DNA from: Nitrospirillum amazonense
GTDB taxonomy: Bacteria > Pseudomonadota > Alphaproteobacteria > Azospirillales > Azospirillaceae
NCBI RefSeq assembly: GCF_007828035.1
Contig: NZ_VITV01000002.1
Location: forward strand, 1-64,000
DNA: 64,000 bases
Direction: 5' to 3'
The translations under genes and the position numbers were made by a program. Every line of letters starts with the position of its first letter. Positions within the stretch are counted from its first letter, which is position 1. Under the pieces are notes generated by a model. The model did no database searches. It was not told the origin of the DNA and worked only from the letters and a program-made list of their open reading frames with translations. This document shows positions 55,344 through 64,000 of the stretch, one piece after another.

Positions 55344-55652
55344 ATGAATCGCGTCTTTAAAGCCCTGGCCGATCCCAGCCGCCGCCGCATCCTGCAGCTG
55401 CTGCGGGAGGGGCCGTTGTCGGCCGGCGACATCGCCCGCCATTTCGACCTGGCCAAGCCCACCCTGTCCGGCCATTTCGCCGTGCTGCGCGAAGCCGACC
55501 TGGTGGACCAGGAGCGTCAGGGCACCACTATCTACTACCGCCTGAACCTGTCGGTGATGGAAGAGGCGCTGTCGGGCCTCATGGACAGCATGGGGATAGG
55601 GCAGGGGGAGCGGGCGGCCCATAGCCCCGGTCTGGTCAAACCGGGAAAATAG
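55344..55652 (+). CDS. ArsR-family repressor (SdpR-like)
   Basis: 102 residues, a winged helix: FKALADPSRRRILQLLREGP, DIARHFDLAKPTLSGHFAVL (recognition helix) and VDQERQGTTIYYRLNLSV. There is no metal-binding CxC in the alpha3 region, so it is probably not a metal sensor. It precedes an SdpI-like gene, the same order as Bacillus sdpRI. Starts at ATG without an SD. Confidence 0.9.
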   Translation: MNRVFKALADPSRRRILQLLREGPLSAGDIARHFDLAKPTLSGHFAVLREADLVDQERQGTTIYYRLNLSVMEEALSGLMDSMGIGQGERAAHSPGLVKPGK

Positions 55653-55674
55653 CGGTCCCGCGAGGAGCATGCAG

Positions 55675-56337
55675 ATGTCCGCTCGGTTCTATTGGCTGAT
55701 GACGGCCCAGATCCTGGCCGTCATGGTGCTGGTCAGCATCTATACGCTGGCGCAGGTCGGGATGGAGGCGACCCTGCCCATCCATTGGGGCGCCAACGGT
55801 CAGGTCAATGGGGTTGCCCCGGCACCTTGGGCGCTGGCGATCCTGCCCTTGACTGTCGTGGGATGGGCGGCGCTCACGGTCCTGCTGGCCCGGTTTTCGC
55901 CCAGCGCGGCGGCCCTGGCGCGGTCAGGGACCGCGTGGCGCACGGCCTGTCTGTCGCTGACCGGCATGCTGGCGCTCACCCACTTCGCCCTAGTGGGTGG
56001 CGCTTTGGGCCACCCGGTGGACATGGGCCGCACCCACGCGCTGATTATGGGCGTGTTCCTGGTCCTGATGGGCAATGTGATGGGCAAGGTGCGGCAGAAC
56101 GGTCTGCTGGGCATCCGCACGCCGTGGACGCGCAACGACGAATGGGTGTGGGACCAGACGCACCGCTTCGGTGGCCGACTGTTTGTGGCCGGCGGCTTCC
56201 TGCTGCTGGCGCTGACCTTGTGGCTGCCGCCGGCCTTGATCCGCGGGCCCCGCCTGACGATGGCGGTGCTGCTGCCCTTGGCCTTGATCTCGGTCCTCCG
56301 CTCCTACCTCTACTGGCGTGTCAGGCCCAACCGCTGA
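55675..56337 (+). CDS. SdpI-family membrane protein (DUF1648)
   Basis: 220 residues with about six membrane helices. The N-terminal DUF1648 motif LPIHWGANGQVNGVAP and the SdpI-type GLLGIRTPWTRNDEWVWDQT segment are diagnostic. SdpI of Bacillus gives immunity to the toxin SdpC and captures SdpR at the membrane; a comparable pairing with the preceding gene is plausible, but no toxin gene is nearby. The ATG at 55675 is chosen because GAGGAG is 7 nt upstream; the ATG at 55669 is too close. Confidence 0.85.
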   Translation: MSARFYWLMTAQILAVMVLVSIYTLAQVGMEATLPIHWGANGQVNGVAPAPWALAILPLTVVGWAALTVLLARFSPSAAALARSGTAWRTACLSLTGMLALTHFALVGGALGHPVDMGRTHALIMGVFLVLMGNVMGKVRQNGLLGIRTPWTRNDEWVWDQTHRFGGRLFVAGGFLLLALTLWLPPALIRGPRLTMAVLLPLALISVLRSYLYWRVRPNR

Positions 56338-56340
56338 GCG

Positions 56341-56772
56341 TCAGGCGGGAAAGGTCAGCAGCGTCAGGCCCAGCCGCACCCACATCGCCGCCAGCACGGC
56401 CATGGACAGGATGAACACCGCCGCCCGGTGCAGCACGTTGTTGTAGGTCAGGTGGATGGCGCTTTGGATGACGCGCAGCGCCACGAAGACCCAGGCCAGC
56501 GCCTCATAGAGATGGTCGCCCTGGCGCAGCACCATCAGCACCACGCAGATGACGTAGAACAGCGGCGGCACCTCCAGCAGGTTGTTGAAGGCGCGCTGGG
56601 CCGTGGCGCAACCGTCCGTCTGGGTGCCCACCGTGAAGTTGCGGAAGTAGGACAGCCGGACATTCCCCCGCCTCACCGCCCGCACCCGCATGATGAACAG
56701 CCGCAGGCCCACCAGCAGGGTGAACAGGAACAGGACCAGCATGGGGAAGTACAGGGCAATGCTGCTTGTCAT
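56341..56772 (-). CDS. MAPEG-family membrane protein
   Basis: 143 residues with four hydrophobic helices and the MAPEG-like RAFNNLLEVPPLFYVICVVL segment containing Asn and Glu that bind glutathione in eukaryotic members. HLTYNNVLHRAAVFILS follows. The biochemical role in bacteria is unknown. Convergent with the SdpI gene, with only 3 bp between. Confidence 0.85.
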   Translation of the reverse strand: MTSSIALYFPMLVLFLFTLLVGLRLFIMRVRAVRRGNVRLSYFRNFTVGTQTDGCATAQRAFNNLLEVPPLFYVICVVLMVLRQGDHLYEALAWVFVALRVIQSAIHLTYNNVLHRAAVFILSMAVLAAMWVRLGLTLLTFPA

Positions 56773-56862
56773 GGCCGTCCGTCGCGTCAGGAAGCGTCAT
56801 GCTCAGGCTACGGCTTTTCGGAATGACGGGAAGCCTGATCACACGGTTAGGCCGATGGCGAT

Positions 56863-56896
56863 AAAGAAACGGCGCGCGGGAGGGCCCCCGCGCGCC
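56863..56896 (-). terminator. Terminator of the TonB receptor gene
   Basis: A 10-bp stem GGCGCGCGGG/CCCGCGCGCC (56871-56880/56887-56896) and 6-nt loop; on the minus strand GTTTCTTT follows. It stands 31 bp past the receptor's stop. Confidence 0.8.
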
Positions 56897-56927
56897 GGTC
56901 TTTGAACGTGCCGTAGGCCTTGGCCGC

Positions 56928-59195
56928 CTAGAACCGCACCTTGACCGTGCCCAGGACCTGGCGCGGCGGCTGGGGGAAGGCGCCCAGGGGGCCGTTGTCG
57001 TCGGCCTCGATCAGGTTCACCTTGCGGTCGAACAGGTTGCGCACCGTCAGGCTCAAATCCACGGTGTCCTGATGGGGCGGCGTCCACGTCCAGGTGGTGT
57101 TCCACAGGGCGTAGCCACCGCTGACGCGGCTGTTCTGGCTGTCGTAGGCATAGTCGCCGAACATCTCCACCCACAGCTTGGCCGACAGGCCCAATGCCGG
57201 GATGCCCTGGTTCAGGGCGACGCTGCCCGTATGCCGGGGAACGCCCTGCACCCGCTTGCCGGTGAAGTCGCGCTGGATCAGCGTGTCGCTTTCCACGAAG
57301 CGGTCGTCCAGCCAGTAGGCCTCGGTATAGCCGTAGGTGACGTCGGCCGACAGGTGGGGCACCAGGCTGTCCAGCCGGGCGCTGCCCGCCAGTTCCACCC
57401 CCTGCGACAGCTGCTCACCCGTGTTGAAGGTCTGCGGCACGCCATTGACCTCCACCACCTGCAGCAGGTCGTGGCGCTGCAGGCGATAGATGGTGACGCT
57501 GCCCGACAGCAGGCCGCCGAAGGCATCGCCCTTCACGCCGGCCTCCACATTGTCCGCCAGTTCCGGGTTCAGGCCGGTCTGGCGGGTGCGGAAGGACCAC
57601 AGCGGCCCGAAGGCCGCGGAGAAGCCCTGGCCGTAGGCGACATAGGCGCTGACCTCGGGCGTCACCTTCCAGGTGACCGACGCCTTGGGGCTGAAATGGG
57701 CGTTGTCGTCATAGGCGGTGCCGCCCGGCGTGATGGTGCCGTTGGGCCCGCCGCTGGTGGTGTCGCCATAGACGACATGCCGCTCGAAGTAGTCATAGCG
57801 GCCGCCCACGTCCAGGGTGACGGGCCCGAAGGTCCGGTCCACCTGCAGATAGGCGGCGTAGGCGCGCTCGCGGCCGTAGGCGTTCAACTGGGTGTCCGTC
57901 ACCCACTCATCCGTGTCGATGTTCTGGCCGGTCAGGATGCTGCGCTGCTCACCGTAGTAGTAGGTGTCGTCCAGCTGGCCGGTCCAATGCTCGGTATGGT
58001 GGGCGCGCACTTGCTCCGCGCTGACGCCGCCCAGCACCTGCCAGGGCCCGTGGGTCCAGGACAGCTGCTGCTCGCCATAACCGGTGATGGTGTTGCCGTC
58101 CACGCGGAAGCCGGTGAAGGTGACCGAGCCGGCGCTGGGGTCGTACTCGTTGGCGAAGCCCTGCAGGGCGGAGGTCAGAGCCTGGCGGACATGCAGCTTG
58201 GTGGTGGCCACCAGGCCCTCGGCCAGGTCACGCTCGTACGTCGCCGTGGCCGTGGCCATGCGCTTGTAGAAGCCGGCGTTGTCCTCGTTCCAGTTGGCCT
58301 CGCGGCCGCCCGGCAGGGCGACCAGCTCACCCCGGCTGTCCACCGGCAGCTCGCCCGCCAGCTGCTGGCGGGTGTCCACCCAGGTGGCGGTGACGGTCAG
58401 GCGGCCGGCATCGCCCATGTCCAGCTGGTGCTTCAGGAACAGGTTGGTCTCGTTGCGGCCGGTGCGGTCGCGCCAGCCGTCGCCCCGCTCATGCCCCACG
58501 TCCAGCAGCAGCGCGCCACCCTTCACGGTGGGCGTCTGCAGCAGGGCGTCGCCGTGCAGCCAGCCGTCGCTGCCGGCCTGCAGGGTGACCTCGCCCTTGG
58601 TCTCGCCGGTAACCTCGCGGGTCAGGTAGTTGATGGTGCCGCTGATGGCGCCCCGGCCGTACAAGGCCGACATGGGGCCGCGGACCACGTCCACCCTGCC
58701 CACCGCGCTGTAGGGCAGCTGTTCCAGGTCGACCTCGTCATCCCCGGTGACGTAGGGGATGCCGTCCATCATCACCACCAGCGTGTCGTTATGCACCTTG
58801 CTGGGCACGCCGCGCAGGGTGATCGAGGTGTAGGTGCCCATGTCGTTCTTGGACACCAGCACGCCCGGCAGGTCCGTCAGTTCATCGCCGATGAACAGCA
58901 CACCCTTCTGTTCGAACTCGTCGCGCGACACGGTGGACACGCTGGCGGGCACGTCGCGCAGGGCTTCGGCCCGGCGGGTGGCGGTGACGATGATCTGGTC
59001 CAGCGGAGAGTCGCTGTCGGCGGCGGGGGCCATAGAGGCGGGTGTCTGCCCGCCGGTGGTATGGGGGTCGTCGGTATGTCGATCGGCGGTATGGTCGGCG
59101 GTATAGGAGGACGAAACGTCTGCGGCCAGGGCGGCCGAAGCCGAGAGGACGGGCGAACCCGCCAGGATGGTGGACAGCAGCAGCAGACGGCGCAT
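56928..59195 (-). CDS. TonB-dependent outer-membrane receptor
   Basis: 755 residues. A signal peptide (about 1-24, ALAADV) is followed by a His/Asp/Thr-rich stretch (about 30-46: TADHTADRHTDDPHTT), a TonB-box region DQIIVTATRR, a plug domain (ELTDLPGVLVSKNDMG, GMPSALYGRGAISGTINYLT-like block) and a 22-strand type barrel ending in GTVKVRF with the terminal Phe. It imports siderophores, cobalamin, metals or sugars; the ligand is unknown. GAGGAGG precedes the ATG. Divergent from the RND operon. Confidence 0.92.
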   Translation of the reverse strand: MRRLLLLSTILAGSPVLSASAALAADVSSSYTADHTADRHTDDPHTTGGQTPASMAPAADSDSPLDQIIVTATRRAEALRDVPASVSTVSRDEFEQKGVLFIGDELTDLPGVLVSKNDMGTYTSITLRGVPSKVHNDTLVVMMDGIPYVTGDDEVDLEQLPYSAVGRVDVVRGPMSALYGRGAISGTINYLTREVTGETKGEVTLQAGSDGWLHGDALLQTPTVKGGALLLDVGHERGDGWRDRTGRNETNLFLKHQLDMGDAGRLTVTATWVDTRQQLAGELPVDSRGELVALPGGREANWNEDNAGFYKRMATATATYERDLAEGLVATTKLHVRQALTSALQGFANEYDPSAGSVTFTGFRVDGNTITGYGEQQLSWTHGPWQVLGGVSAEQVRAHHTEHWTGQLDDTYYYGEQRSILTGQNIDTDEWVTDTQLNAYGRERAYAAYLQVDRTFGPVTLDVGGRYDYFERHVVYGDTTSGGPNGTITPGGTAYDDNAHFSPKASVTWKVTPEVSAYVAYGQGFSAAFGPLWSFRTRQTGLNPELADNVEAGVKGDAFGGLLSGSVTIYRLQRHDLLQVVEVNGVPQTFNTGEQLSQGVELAGSARLDSLVPHLSADVTYGYTEAYWLDDRFVESDTLIQRDFTGKRVQGVPRHTGSVALNQGIPALGLSAKLWVEMFGDYAYDSQNSRVSGGYALWNTTWTWTPPHQDTVDLSLTVRNLFDRKVNLIEADDNGPLGAFPQPPRQVLGTVKVRF

Positions 59196-59689
59196 CGTTT
59201 CAGAAGCCTCCTCAGGTCTTTGAATGCGGAAATGTGGGAAAACGGCGCCGGTGTACCCTATCCATCGCAGGCTGCGAAGGCATGAACGCGCCGTGGCCGG
59301 AGATGGGCGGTATGTTCCGCCAAAGGGGACGGCGCCGGGTACCTGTCTCCCGTCGCTCGTGCAGGCCGCTTCACGCGCTGGCGGGGCCTCAGACTTTAAG
59401 GATAATGCCTGAGGCCGATGTATATCTTATAAGACTGCGAAAACCGGGATCCGCGACGTTTTGCCTGCTTGGGGGTGGGGCCCGGGGGGCTGGCGGTTGT
59501 GCGGACGAGGCGCGGGGTTGGGTCGCAGATGCCGACGCGTGGGCTGACAGGGCTGGGCGTGATGTCCGCCGTCCGACGGGCGGCGGCTGGTGTCGTTTTC
59601 AACCGCGTTAAGGCAACTGTCACCGTTTTGCCCCATGATGCCACCGGTCCCGATGTCGCCCGCCCCCGTTCGTTCCCGGAGAAGTCCCG
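59196..59689. other. 494-bp divergent gap between the receptor and RND genes
   Basis: No credible gene. An AT-rich island at 59395-59445 contains the palindrome TCTTATAAGA (59425-59434), the best candidate for a shared promoter/operator, although no full -35/-10 pair is visible. The remainder is GC-rich and without notable repeats. The RND start has GGAG 9 nt upstream. Confidence 0.45.
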
Positions 59690-60931
59690 ATGAATCGTCG
59701 CACGGCCGCCGCCGCGCTGGTCCTTGCCCTGATCGCCGCGTACGGCGGGTACCGCGTGTGGGGGGCCAAGTCCGAAGCGCCCGGGGCTGAAGCGGAAGCC
59801 TCGGCCCCGCCGGGCACGCGTGGCCCTGGCACTAACAGCAACGGCCCGGTGCCGGTGGTGACGGCGCACGTGCGGCGCGGCGCCATGCCCATCGACGTGG
59901 CCGCCGTGGGCACGGTGCAGCCCATCTCCACCGTGCAGGTGCGCGCCCGCATCGACAGCCAGCTGATGGAAGCGAAGGTGGAGGAGGGGCAGGAGGTCAA
60001 GTCCGGTGACCTGCTGTTCCTGCTGGACCAGCGCCCGGCCAGGGCCGCCCTGATGCAGGCGGAGGCCAACCTGGCCCGTGACCAGGCCAACCTGGGCCAG
60101 GCGCGGTCCGACGCCAAGCGCAACGCCGACCTGTTCGCGCGGGGCGCCGTCTCCATGCAGCAGAACGAGCAGGCGTCGGCCACCGCCAAGGCGCAGGAGG
60201 CCACGGTGCTGGCCGACCAGGCGGCGGTGGACCAGGCCCGCCTGACCCTGGCCTTCACCGAAATCCGCTCCCCCATCGACGGGGTGGTGGGCAGCATCCA
60301 ATTGCGTCCCGGCAACCTGGTGAAGGGCAGCGACAGCGGCTCCACCCTCACCACCCTGGTGCAGGTGGCGCCCATCAACGTCGCCTTCACCGTGCCGGAG
60401 AAGCATGTGACGGCGGTACGCCAGGCCTTGCGGTCCGGCCGGCCGCCCCTGGTTTCGGCCAAGACCGCCGACGGCCTGGTCGCCGCCACGGGCCGCCTGG
60501 TCTTCATTGACAACAGCGTGGACGCCCAGTCCGGCACCATCCAGCTGAAGGGCCTGTACGACAATAAGGACCGCGCCCTGTGGCCGGGCCAGTTCGTGGA
60601 CGTCACCCTGCACCTGGGCATGGAGGCCGACGTGCTGTCCGTGCCGGCGGTGGCGGTGCAGCGCGGCCAGGCCGGCGCTTACGTTTTCGTGGTCAAGGCC
60701 GACGACACGGTCGACATGCGCCCGGTGACGGTGGGTCGCTTCGCCGAGCAGGGTGCCGTCATTGCGAGCGGCGTCGAGGCGGGTGAGCGGGTGGTGACCG
60801 AAGGCCAGCTGCGCCTGGTCCCCGGTGCAAAGATCGTGGAACGCCCGGCCACCCAAGGGGGCGGGGTCGAGGCCGACAGCGCCAATCCCAGCGCGGGCGC
60901 CGTGCAGGCCAGCGGAAAGGCGCGCACGTGA
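59690..60931 (+). CDS. RND efflux periplasmic adaptor (MdtA/AcrA family)
   Basis: 413 residues. An N-terminal membrane anchor (about 4-20) and a linker lead to a barrel-sandwich domain: VRARIDSQLMEAKVEEGQEV and LTLAFTEIRSPIDGVVGSIQ, with a helical hairpin rich in Ala/Gln between. A beta barrel (ALWPGQFVDVTLHLGMEADV) and membrane-proximal domain follow. It bridges the inner-membrane pump to an outer-membrane channel. Its stop overlaps the pump's GTG start (GTGA). Confidence 0.92.
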   Translation: MNRRTAAAALVLALIAAYGGYRVWGAKSEAPGAEAEASAPPGTRGPGTNSNGPVPVVTAHVRRGAMPIDVAAVGTVQPISTVQVRARIDSQLMEAKVEEGQEVKSGDLLFLLDQRPARAALMQAEANLARDQANLGQARSDAKRNADLFARGAVSMQQNEQASATAKAQEATVLADQAAVDQARLTLAFTEIRSPIDGVVGSIQLRPGNLVKGSDSGSTLTTLVQVAPINVAFTVPEKHVTAVRQALRSGRPPLVSAKTADGLVAATGRLVFIDNSVDAQSGTIQLKGLYDNKDRALWPGQFVDVTLHLGMEADVLSVPAVAVQRGQAGAYVFVVKADDTVDMRPVTVGRFAEQGAVIASGVEAGERVVTEGQLRLVPGAKIVERPATQGGGVEADSANPSAGAVQASGKART

Positions 60932-63900
60932 ACATTTCCGAGCTTTGCATCCGCCGGCCGGTGATGACCGTCCTGCTGACGGCGGCGCTGATCCTCAGCG
61001 GCGTGCTGGCCTACAAATACCTGCCCGTGGCGGCCCTGCCGCGCGTGGACTTTCCCGTCATCAGCGTGTCGGCCAGCCTGCCGGGCGCCAGCCCGGACAC
61101 CATGGCGTCCTCCGTCGCCATCCAGCTGGAGCGTGAGTTCTCCACCATCGCCGGCATCGAGAGCATCACCTCCAGCAGCGTGCAGGGCAGCACCAACGTC
61201 AACATCCAGTTCGAACTGGACCGTGACATCGACAGCGCCGCGCTGGACGTGCAGGCGGCCTTGTCCCGGGTGCAGCGCCGCCTGCCCATCGAGATGACGA
61301 CCCCGCCCAGCTACCGCAAGGTGAACCCGGCCGACCAGCCGGTGCTGCTGCTGGCCCTCAGCAGCGCCACCCTGCCGCTGAGCCAGGTGGACGAATACGC
61401 CGAAACCCTGCTGAGCCCAGCCCTGTCCACCCTCAGCGGCGTGGCGCAGGTGCAGGTTTGGGGGGCGCAGAAGTTCGCGGTGCGCATCCGCCTGAACCCG
61501 GAGGCGCTGGCCGCCCGGGGCATCGGCGTGGATGAGGTGCAGAACGCCATCGTCGCCGCCAATTCCAGCTCTCCCGTCGGCGTGGTCTCGGGCTCGGCGC
61601 AGCAGCTCATCCTGGAGACCAACACCCAGCTGTTCGACGCGCAGAGCTTCTCCCACCTGGTCATCGCCACCCGCAACGGCGCCCCGGTGCGCCTGGGCGA
61701 CGTCGCCAGTGTCATCGACGGGGTGGAGAACGACCGGACCGCCAGCTGGTTCAACGGCACCCGCACCATCGTCCTGGCCATCCAGCGCCAGCCCGACGCT
61801 AACACGGTGGAGGTGGTGGACGCCGTGAAGCGGGTCATCCCCACCTTCAAGGCCAGCCTGCCGCCCTCCATCAACATCAACGTGCTGATCGACCGGTCGC
61901 TGTCCATCCGCGCGGCGGTGGAGGATGTGCAGTTCACGCTGATCCTGACCATCGGCTTGGTGGTCATGGTCATCTTCCTGTTCCTGCGCAAGGTCAGCGC
62001 CACGCTGATCCCCGGCATCGCCGTGCCCATCTCCCTCATCGGCGCCGCCGGCGCCATGAAGGCCTTCGGCTTTTCCATCGACAACATCTCGCTCCTGGCG
62101 CTGACCCTGTCGGTGGGCCTGGTGGTGGACGACGCCATCGTCATGCTGGAGAACATCGTCCGCTACATCGAAGAGGGCATGAGCCCGTTCGAGGCGGCGG
62201 TGAAGGGCAGCCGGGAGATCGGCTTCACCATCATCTCCATCACCCTGTCGCTGGTGGCGGTGTTCATCCCCATCTTCATGATGGGCGGCGTGGTGGGCCG
62301 GCTGTTCCATGAATTCGCCGTGACCGTGACCCTGGCCATCGCGGCCTCGGCCATCACGTCGCTGACGCTGACGCCCATGCTGTGCAGCCGCTTCATCCAC
62401 CATGACCACCATGCCAAGCCCAACCGGTTCGAGCGGGTGACGGAGGCGGGGTTCCAGGCCTGGCTGAAAGGCTACGACCGGACGCTGACTTGGTGCCTGG
62501 CCCACCGCCGCGTGGTGGTGGCCGTGTTCTTCGCCACCCTGGTGGGCACCGTCGTGCTGTTCCAGCAGGTGCAGAAGGGCTTCTTCCCCACCGAGGACAA
62601 CGGCCAGATCTTCGCCCAGACGGAAGCCCGGCAGGACATCTCCTTCGACGCCATGATCGTCCTGCAGCAGCAGGTGGCGGCGGCGGTGGCCAAGAATCCT
62701 TATGTGGAGACCTTCATCTCCTCTGTCGGCGGTGGCGGCAACGTCACCAACGCCGGCCGTGTCTTCATGTCGCTGAAGGACCGCGCCCACCGCCCCAAGA
62801 TGGAGGCGGTGCTGCAGAGTTTACGCCGGGACGTGGCCGGCATCCCCGGCATCAACGTCTTCTTCCAGCCGGTGCAGAACCTGAACGTCTCCGGCCGCCA
62901 GTCCAAGAGCCTGTACCAGTATACGCTGCAGGGCCTGGACCAGCCGCAGCTGTACCAATGGTCGGACCGGCTGATGCAGAAGATGGCGCAGATGCCGCAG
63001 TTGCAGGACGTGGCCAGCGACCTGCAGCTGTCCGGCCAGAACGCTTCCATCCATATCGACCTGGACAAGGCCTACATGCTGGGCCTGACAGCGGAGAACC
63101 TGCGCTCCAGCCTCTACAGCGCCTTCGGCACGCGCCAGATCTCCACCATCTACACGCCGACCAACGATTACGAGGTGATCCTGGAGCTGTCGCCGGAGGC
63201 GCAGAAGTCGGCCGACGTGCTGAACCGCATCTACATCCGTTCCGACAGCGGCAAGCTGATCCCCCTGGGCGCCGTGGCCCGCATCGACCGCACGTCGGGC
63301 CCCATCAGCGTGAACCACCAGGGGCAGCTGCCGGCCGTCACCCTGTCGTTCAACCTGACGCCGGGCGTCTCCCTGGGGGCCGCCGTGACGGCCATCGAGG
63401 GCGTGCAGCGCGACATCGGCATGCCGGACAGCATATCCGGCAGTTTCCAGGGCACCGCCCAGGTGTTCCAGCAGGCGTTGGCCAACCAGGGCCTGCTGCT
63501 GCTGACGGCCGTGCTGGTCATCTACGTCGTGCTGGGTGTGCTGTATGAAAGCTTCATCCACCCGCTGACCATTCTGTCCGGCCTGCCCTCGGCGGCGGTG
63601 GGGGCGGTGGGTTCGCTCATGCTGTTCGGCTTCGACCTCAGCGTCATCGCCATCATCGGCGTGCTGATGCTGATCGGCATCGTGAAGAAGAACGCGATCA
63701 TGATGATCGACTTCGCGCTGGAGGCCCGGCGAGAGGGTGCTGCGCCGCAGGACGCCATTTACCGCGCCTGCCTGCTGCGCTTCCGCCCCATCATGATGAC
63801 CACCATGGCGGCCCTCATGGGCACGCTGCCCATAGCGCTCGCCTCCGGTGCCAGCGCCGAGCTGCGCCAGCCCCTGGGCGTGGCGGTGGTCGGCGGCCTG

Positions 63901-64000
63901 GTGGTGTCGCAGCTGCTGACGCTCTACATCACCCCGGTGCTGTACCTCTACATGGAGGATTTCAGCCGCTGGATCGACCGGCAGCTGCATCGCGGCAAGG
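60928..64000 (+). CDS. RND efflux pump, MdtB/MuxB-like (partial)
   Basis: At least 1024 residues; the gene is open at the window edge. It begins at a GTG (MNISELCIRRPVMTVLLTAA) in a GTGA overlap with the adaptor. HAE1 family features include the first helix, the pore-domain repeats, and TM4 LTLSVGLVVDDAIVMLENIV with the two Asp residues of the proton relay; the second half repeats the topology, with IAIIGVLMLIGIVKKNAIMM. It resembles heteromeric MdtBC-type pumps, so a second pump gene may follow outside the window. Confidence 0.95.
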   Translation, partial: MNISELCIRRPVMTVLLTAALILSGVLAYKYLPVAALPRVDFPVISVSASLPGASPDTMASSVAIQLEREFSTIAGIESITSSSVQGSTNVNIQFELDRDIDSAALDVQAALSRVQRRLPIEMTTPPSYRKVNPADQPVLLLALSSATLPLSQVDEYAETLLSPALSTLSGVAQVQVWGAQKFAVRIRLNPEALAARGIGVDEVQNAIVAANSSSPVGVVSGSAQQLILETNTQLFDAQSFSHLVIATRNGAPVRLGDVASVIDGVENDRTASWFNGTRTIVLAIQRQPDANTVEVVDAVKRVIPTFKASLPPSININVLIDRSLSIRAAVEDVQFTLILTIGLVVMVIFLFLRKVSATLIPGIAVPISLIGAAGAMKAFGFSIDNISLLALTLSVGLVVDDAIVMLENIVRYIEEGMSPFEAAVKGSREIGFTIISITLSLVAVFIPIFMMGGVVGRLFHEFAVTVTLAIAASAITSLTLTPMLCSRFIHHDHHAKPNRFERVTEAGFQAWLKGYDRTLTWCLAHRRVVVAVFFATLVGTVVLFQQVQKGFFPTEDNGQIFAQTEARQDISFDAMIVLQQQVAAAVAKNPYVETFISSVGGGGNVTNAGRVFMSLKDRAHRPKMEAVLQSLRRDVAGIPGINVFFQPVQNLNVSGRQSKSLYQYTLQGLDQPQLYQWSDRLMQKMAQMPQLQDVASDLQLSGQNASIHIDLDKAYMLGLTAENLRSSLYSAFGTRQISTIYTPTNDYEVILELSPEAQKSADVLNRIYIRSDSGKLIPLGAVARIDRTSGPISVNHQGQLPAVTLSFNLTPGVSLGAAVTAIEGVQRDIGMPDSISGSFQGTAQVFQQALANQGLLLLTAVLVIYVVLGVLYESFIHPLTILSGLPSAAVGAVGSLMLFGFDLSVIAIIGVLMLIGIVKKNAIMMIDFALEARREGAAPQDAIYRACLLRFRPIMMTTMAALMGTLPIALASGASAELRQPLGVAVVGGLVVSQLLTLYITPVLYLYMEDFSRWIDRQLHRGK

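Noticed and set aside
57072..59285. Open frame of 737 codons on the plus strand opposite the TonB receptor
   Set aside because: It mirrors the receptor gene, is Gly/His/Val/Ala-rich with no family motif; high GC makes long antisense frames common here.
59042..59611. Open frame of 189 codons in the receptor-RND gap
   Set aside because: Arg/Gly-rich, begins inside the receptor gene, no RBS, no recognisable fold.
60679..62790. Open frame of 703 codons on the minus strand opposite the RND genes
   Set aside because: Rich in His, Gly, Asp and Gln, typical of the antisense of GC-rich coding DNA; the RND frame is clearly the real gene.

Overview
The window is GC-rich chromosomal DNA of an alphaproteobacterium, most plausibly of the Rhodospirillales/Azospirillum group. 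The reasons are a CtrA-type response regulator, an FlbD-type flagellar activator, an ATP12 chaperone, a long S10-spc-alpha ribosomal cluster without rpsD, and a compact fliF-H-N-mot-flbD-flhA-flhF-flhG flagellar run. The species assignment is inference. I see no tRNA, rRNA, CRISPR array, transposase or prophage.

Region 1 (1-14825) is the ribosomal protein superoperon: the tail of tuf, then rpsJ-rplC-rplD-rplW-rplB-rpsS-rplV-rpsC-rplP-rpmC-rpsQ-rplN-rplX-rplE-rpsN-rpsH-rplF-rplR-rpsE-rpmD-rplO. Two tandem terminator-like hairpins follow, then secY-adk, a terminator, a strong sigma70-like promoter with a leader of about 257 nt, and rpsM-rpsK-rpoA-rplQ. The gaps around rpoA hold perfect stem-loops that lack U-tracts.

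Region 2 (14.9-33.2 kb) begins with envelope and housekeeping genes: a Cys-rich lipoprotein, a DegP/DegQ-type protease, a TlpA-like thioredoxin and RarA. A mixed accessory stretch of about 10 kb follows: a Tat-exported S33 hydrolase, a FUSC transporter, two unknown membrane proteins, a TPR-glycosyltransferase-like protein, a probable degenerate GGDEF/EAL protein divergent from a MotB/OmpA-like protein, a heme-degrading-domain protein, an unknown exported protein and a DUF429-like protein. It ends in a tightly coupled crcB-rluC-HAD-ATP12 run and an SCP2-domain protein.

Region 3 (33.2-42.2 kb) has a Tat-exported bicovalent flavoprotein, a TPR-methyltransferase fusion, lepB, acyP, ctrA divergent from fliI-fliJ, a periplasmic ClpP-fold protein and an aldo/keto reductase.

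Region 4 (42.3-55.1 kb, minus strand) encodes flagellar assembly: fliF, fliH, fliN, a motA-like gene, flbD, flhA, flhF, flhG and a very large Pro/Ala/Thr-rich FliK-like protein. fliG is absent from its expected place between fliF and fliH, and no motB lies beside motA.

Region 5 (55.3-64.0 kb) has an autorepressor/SdpI-like pair with an apparently leaderless promoter-operator, a MAPEG protein, and a TonB-dependent receptor divergent from an RND efflux operon. The RND pump gene runs off the right edge.

A palindromic repeat of about 64 bp occurs twice, in inverted orientation, each time between convergent genes (28238-28303 and 37605-37668). It looks like a dispersed REP-type element. I found no clear defence or biosynthetic system. 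The least explained items are this repeat, the hairpins of the alpha operon, the EAL-like/MotB-like pair, the missing fliG, and the ClpP-fold protein behind fliJ.
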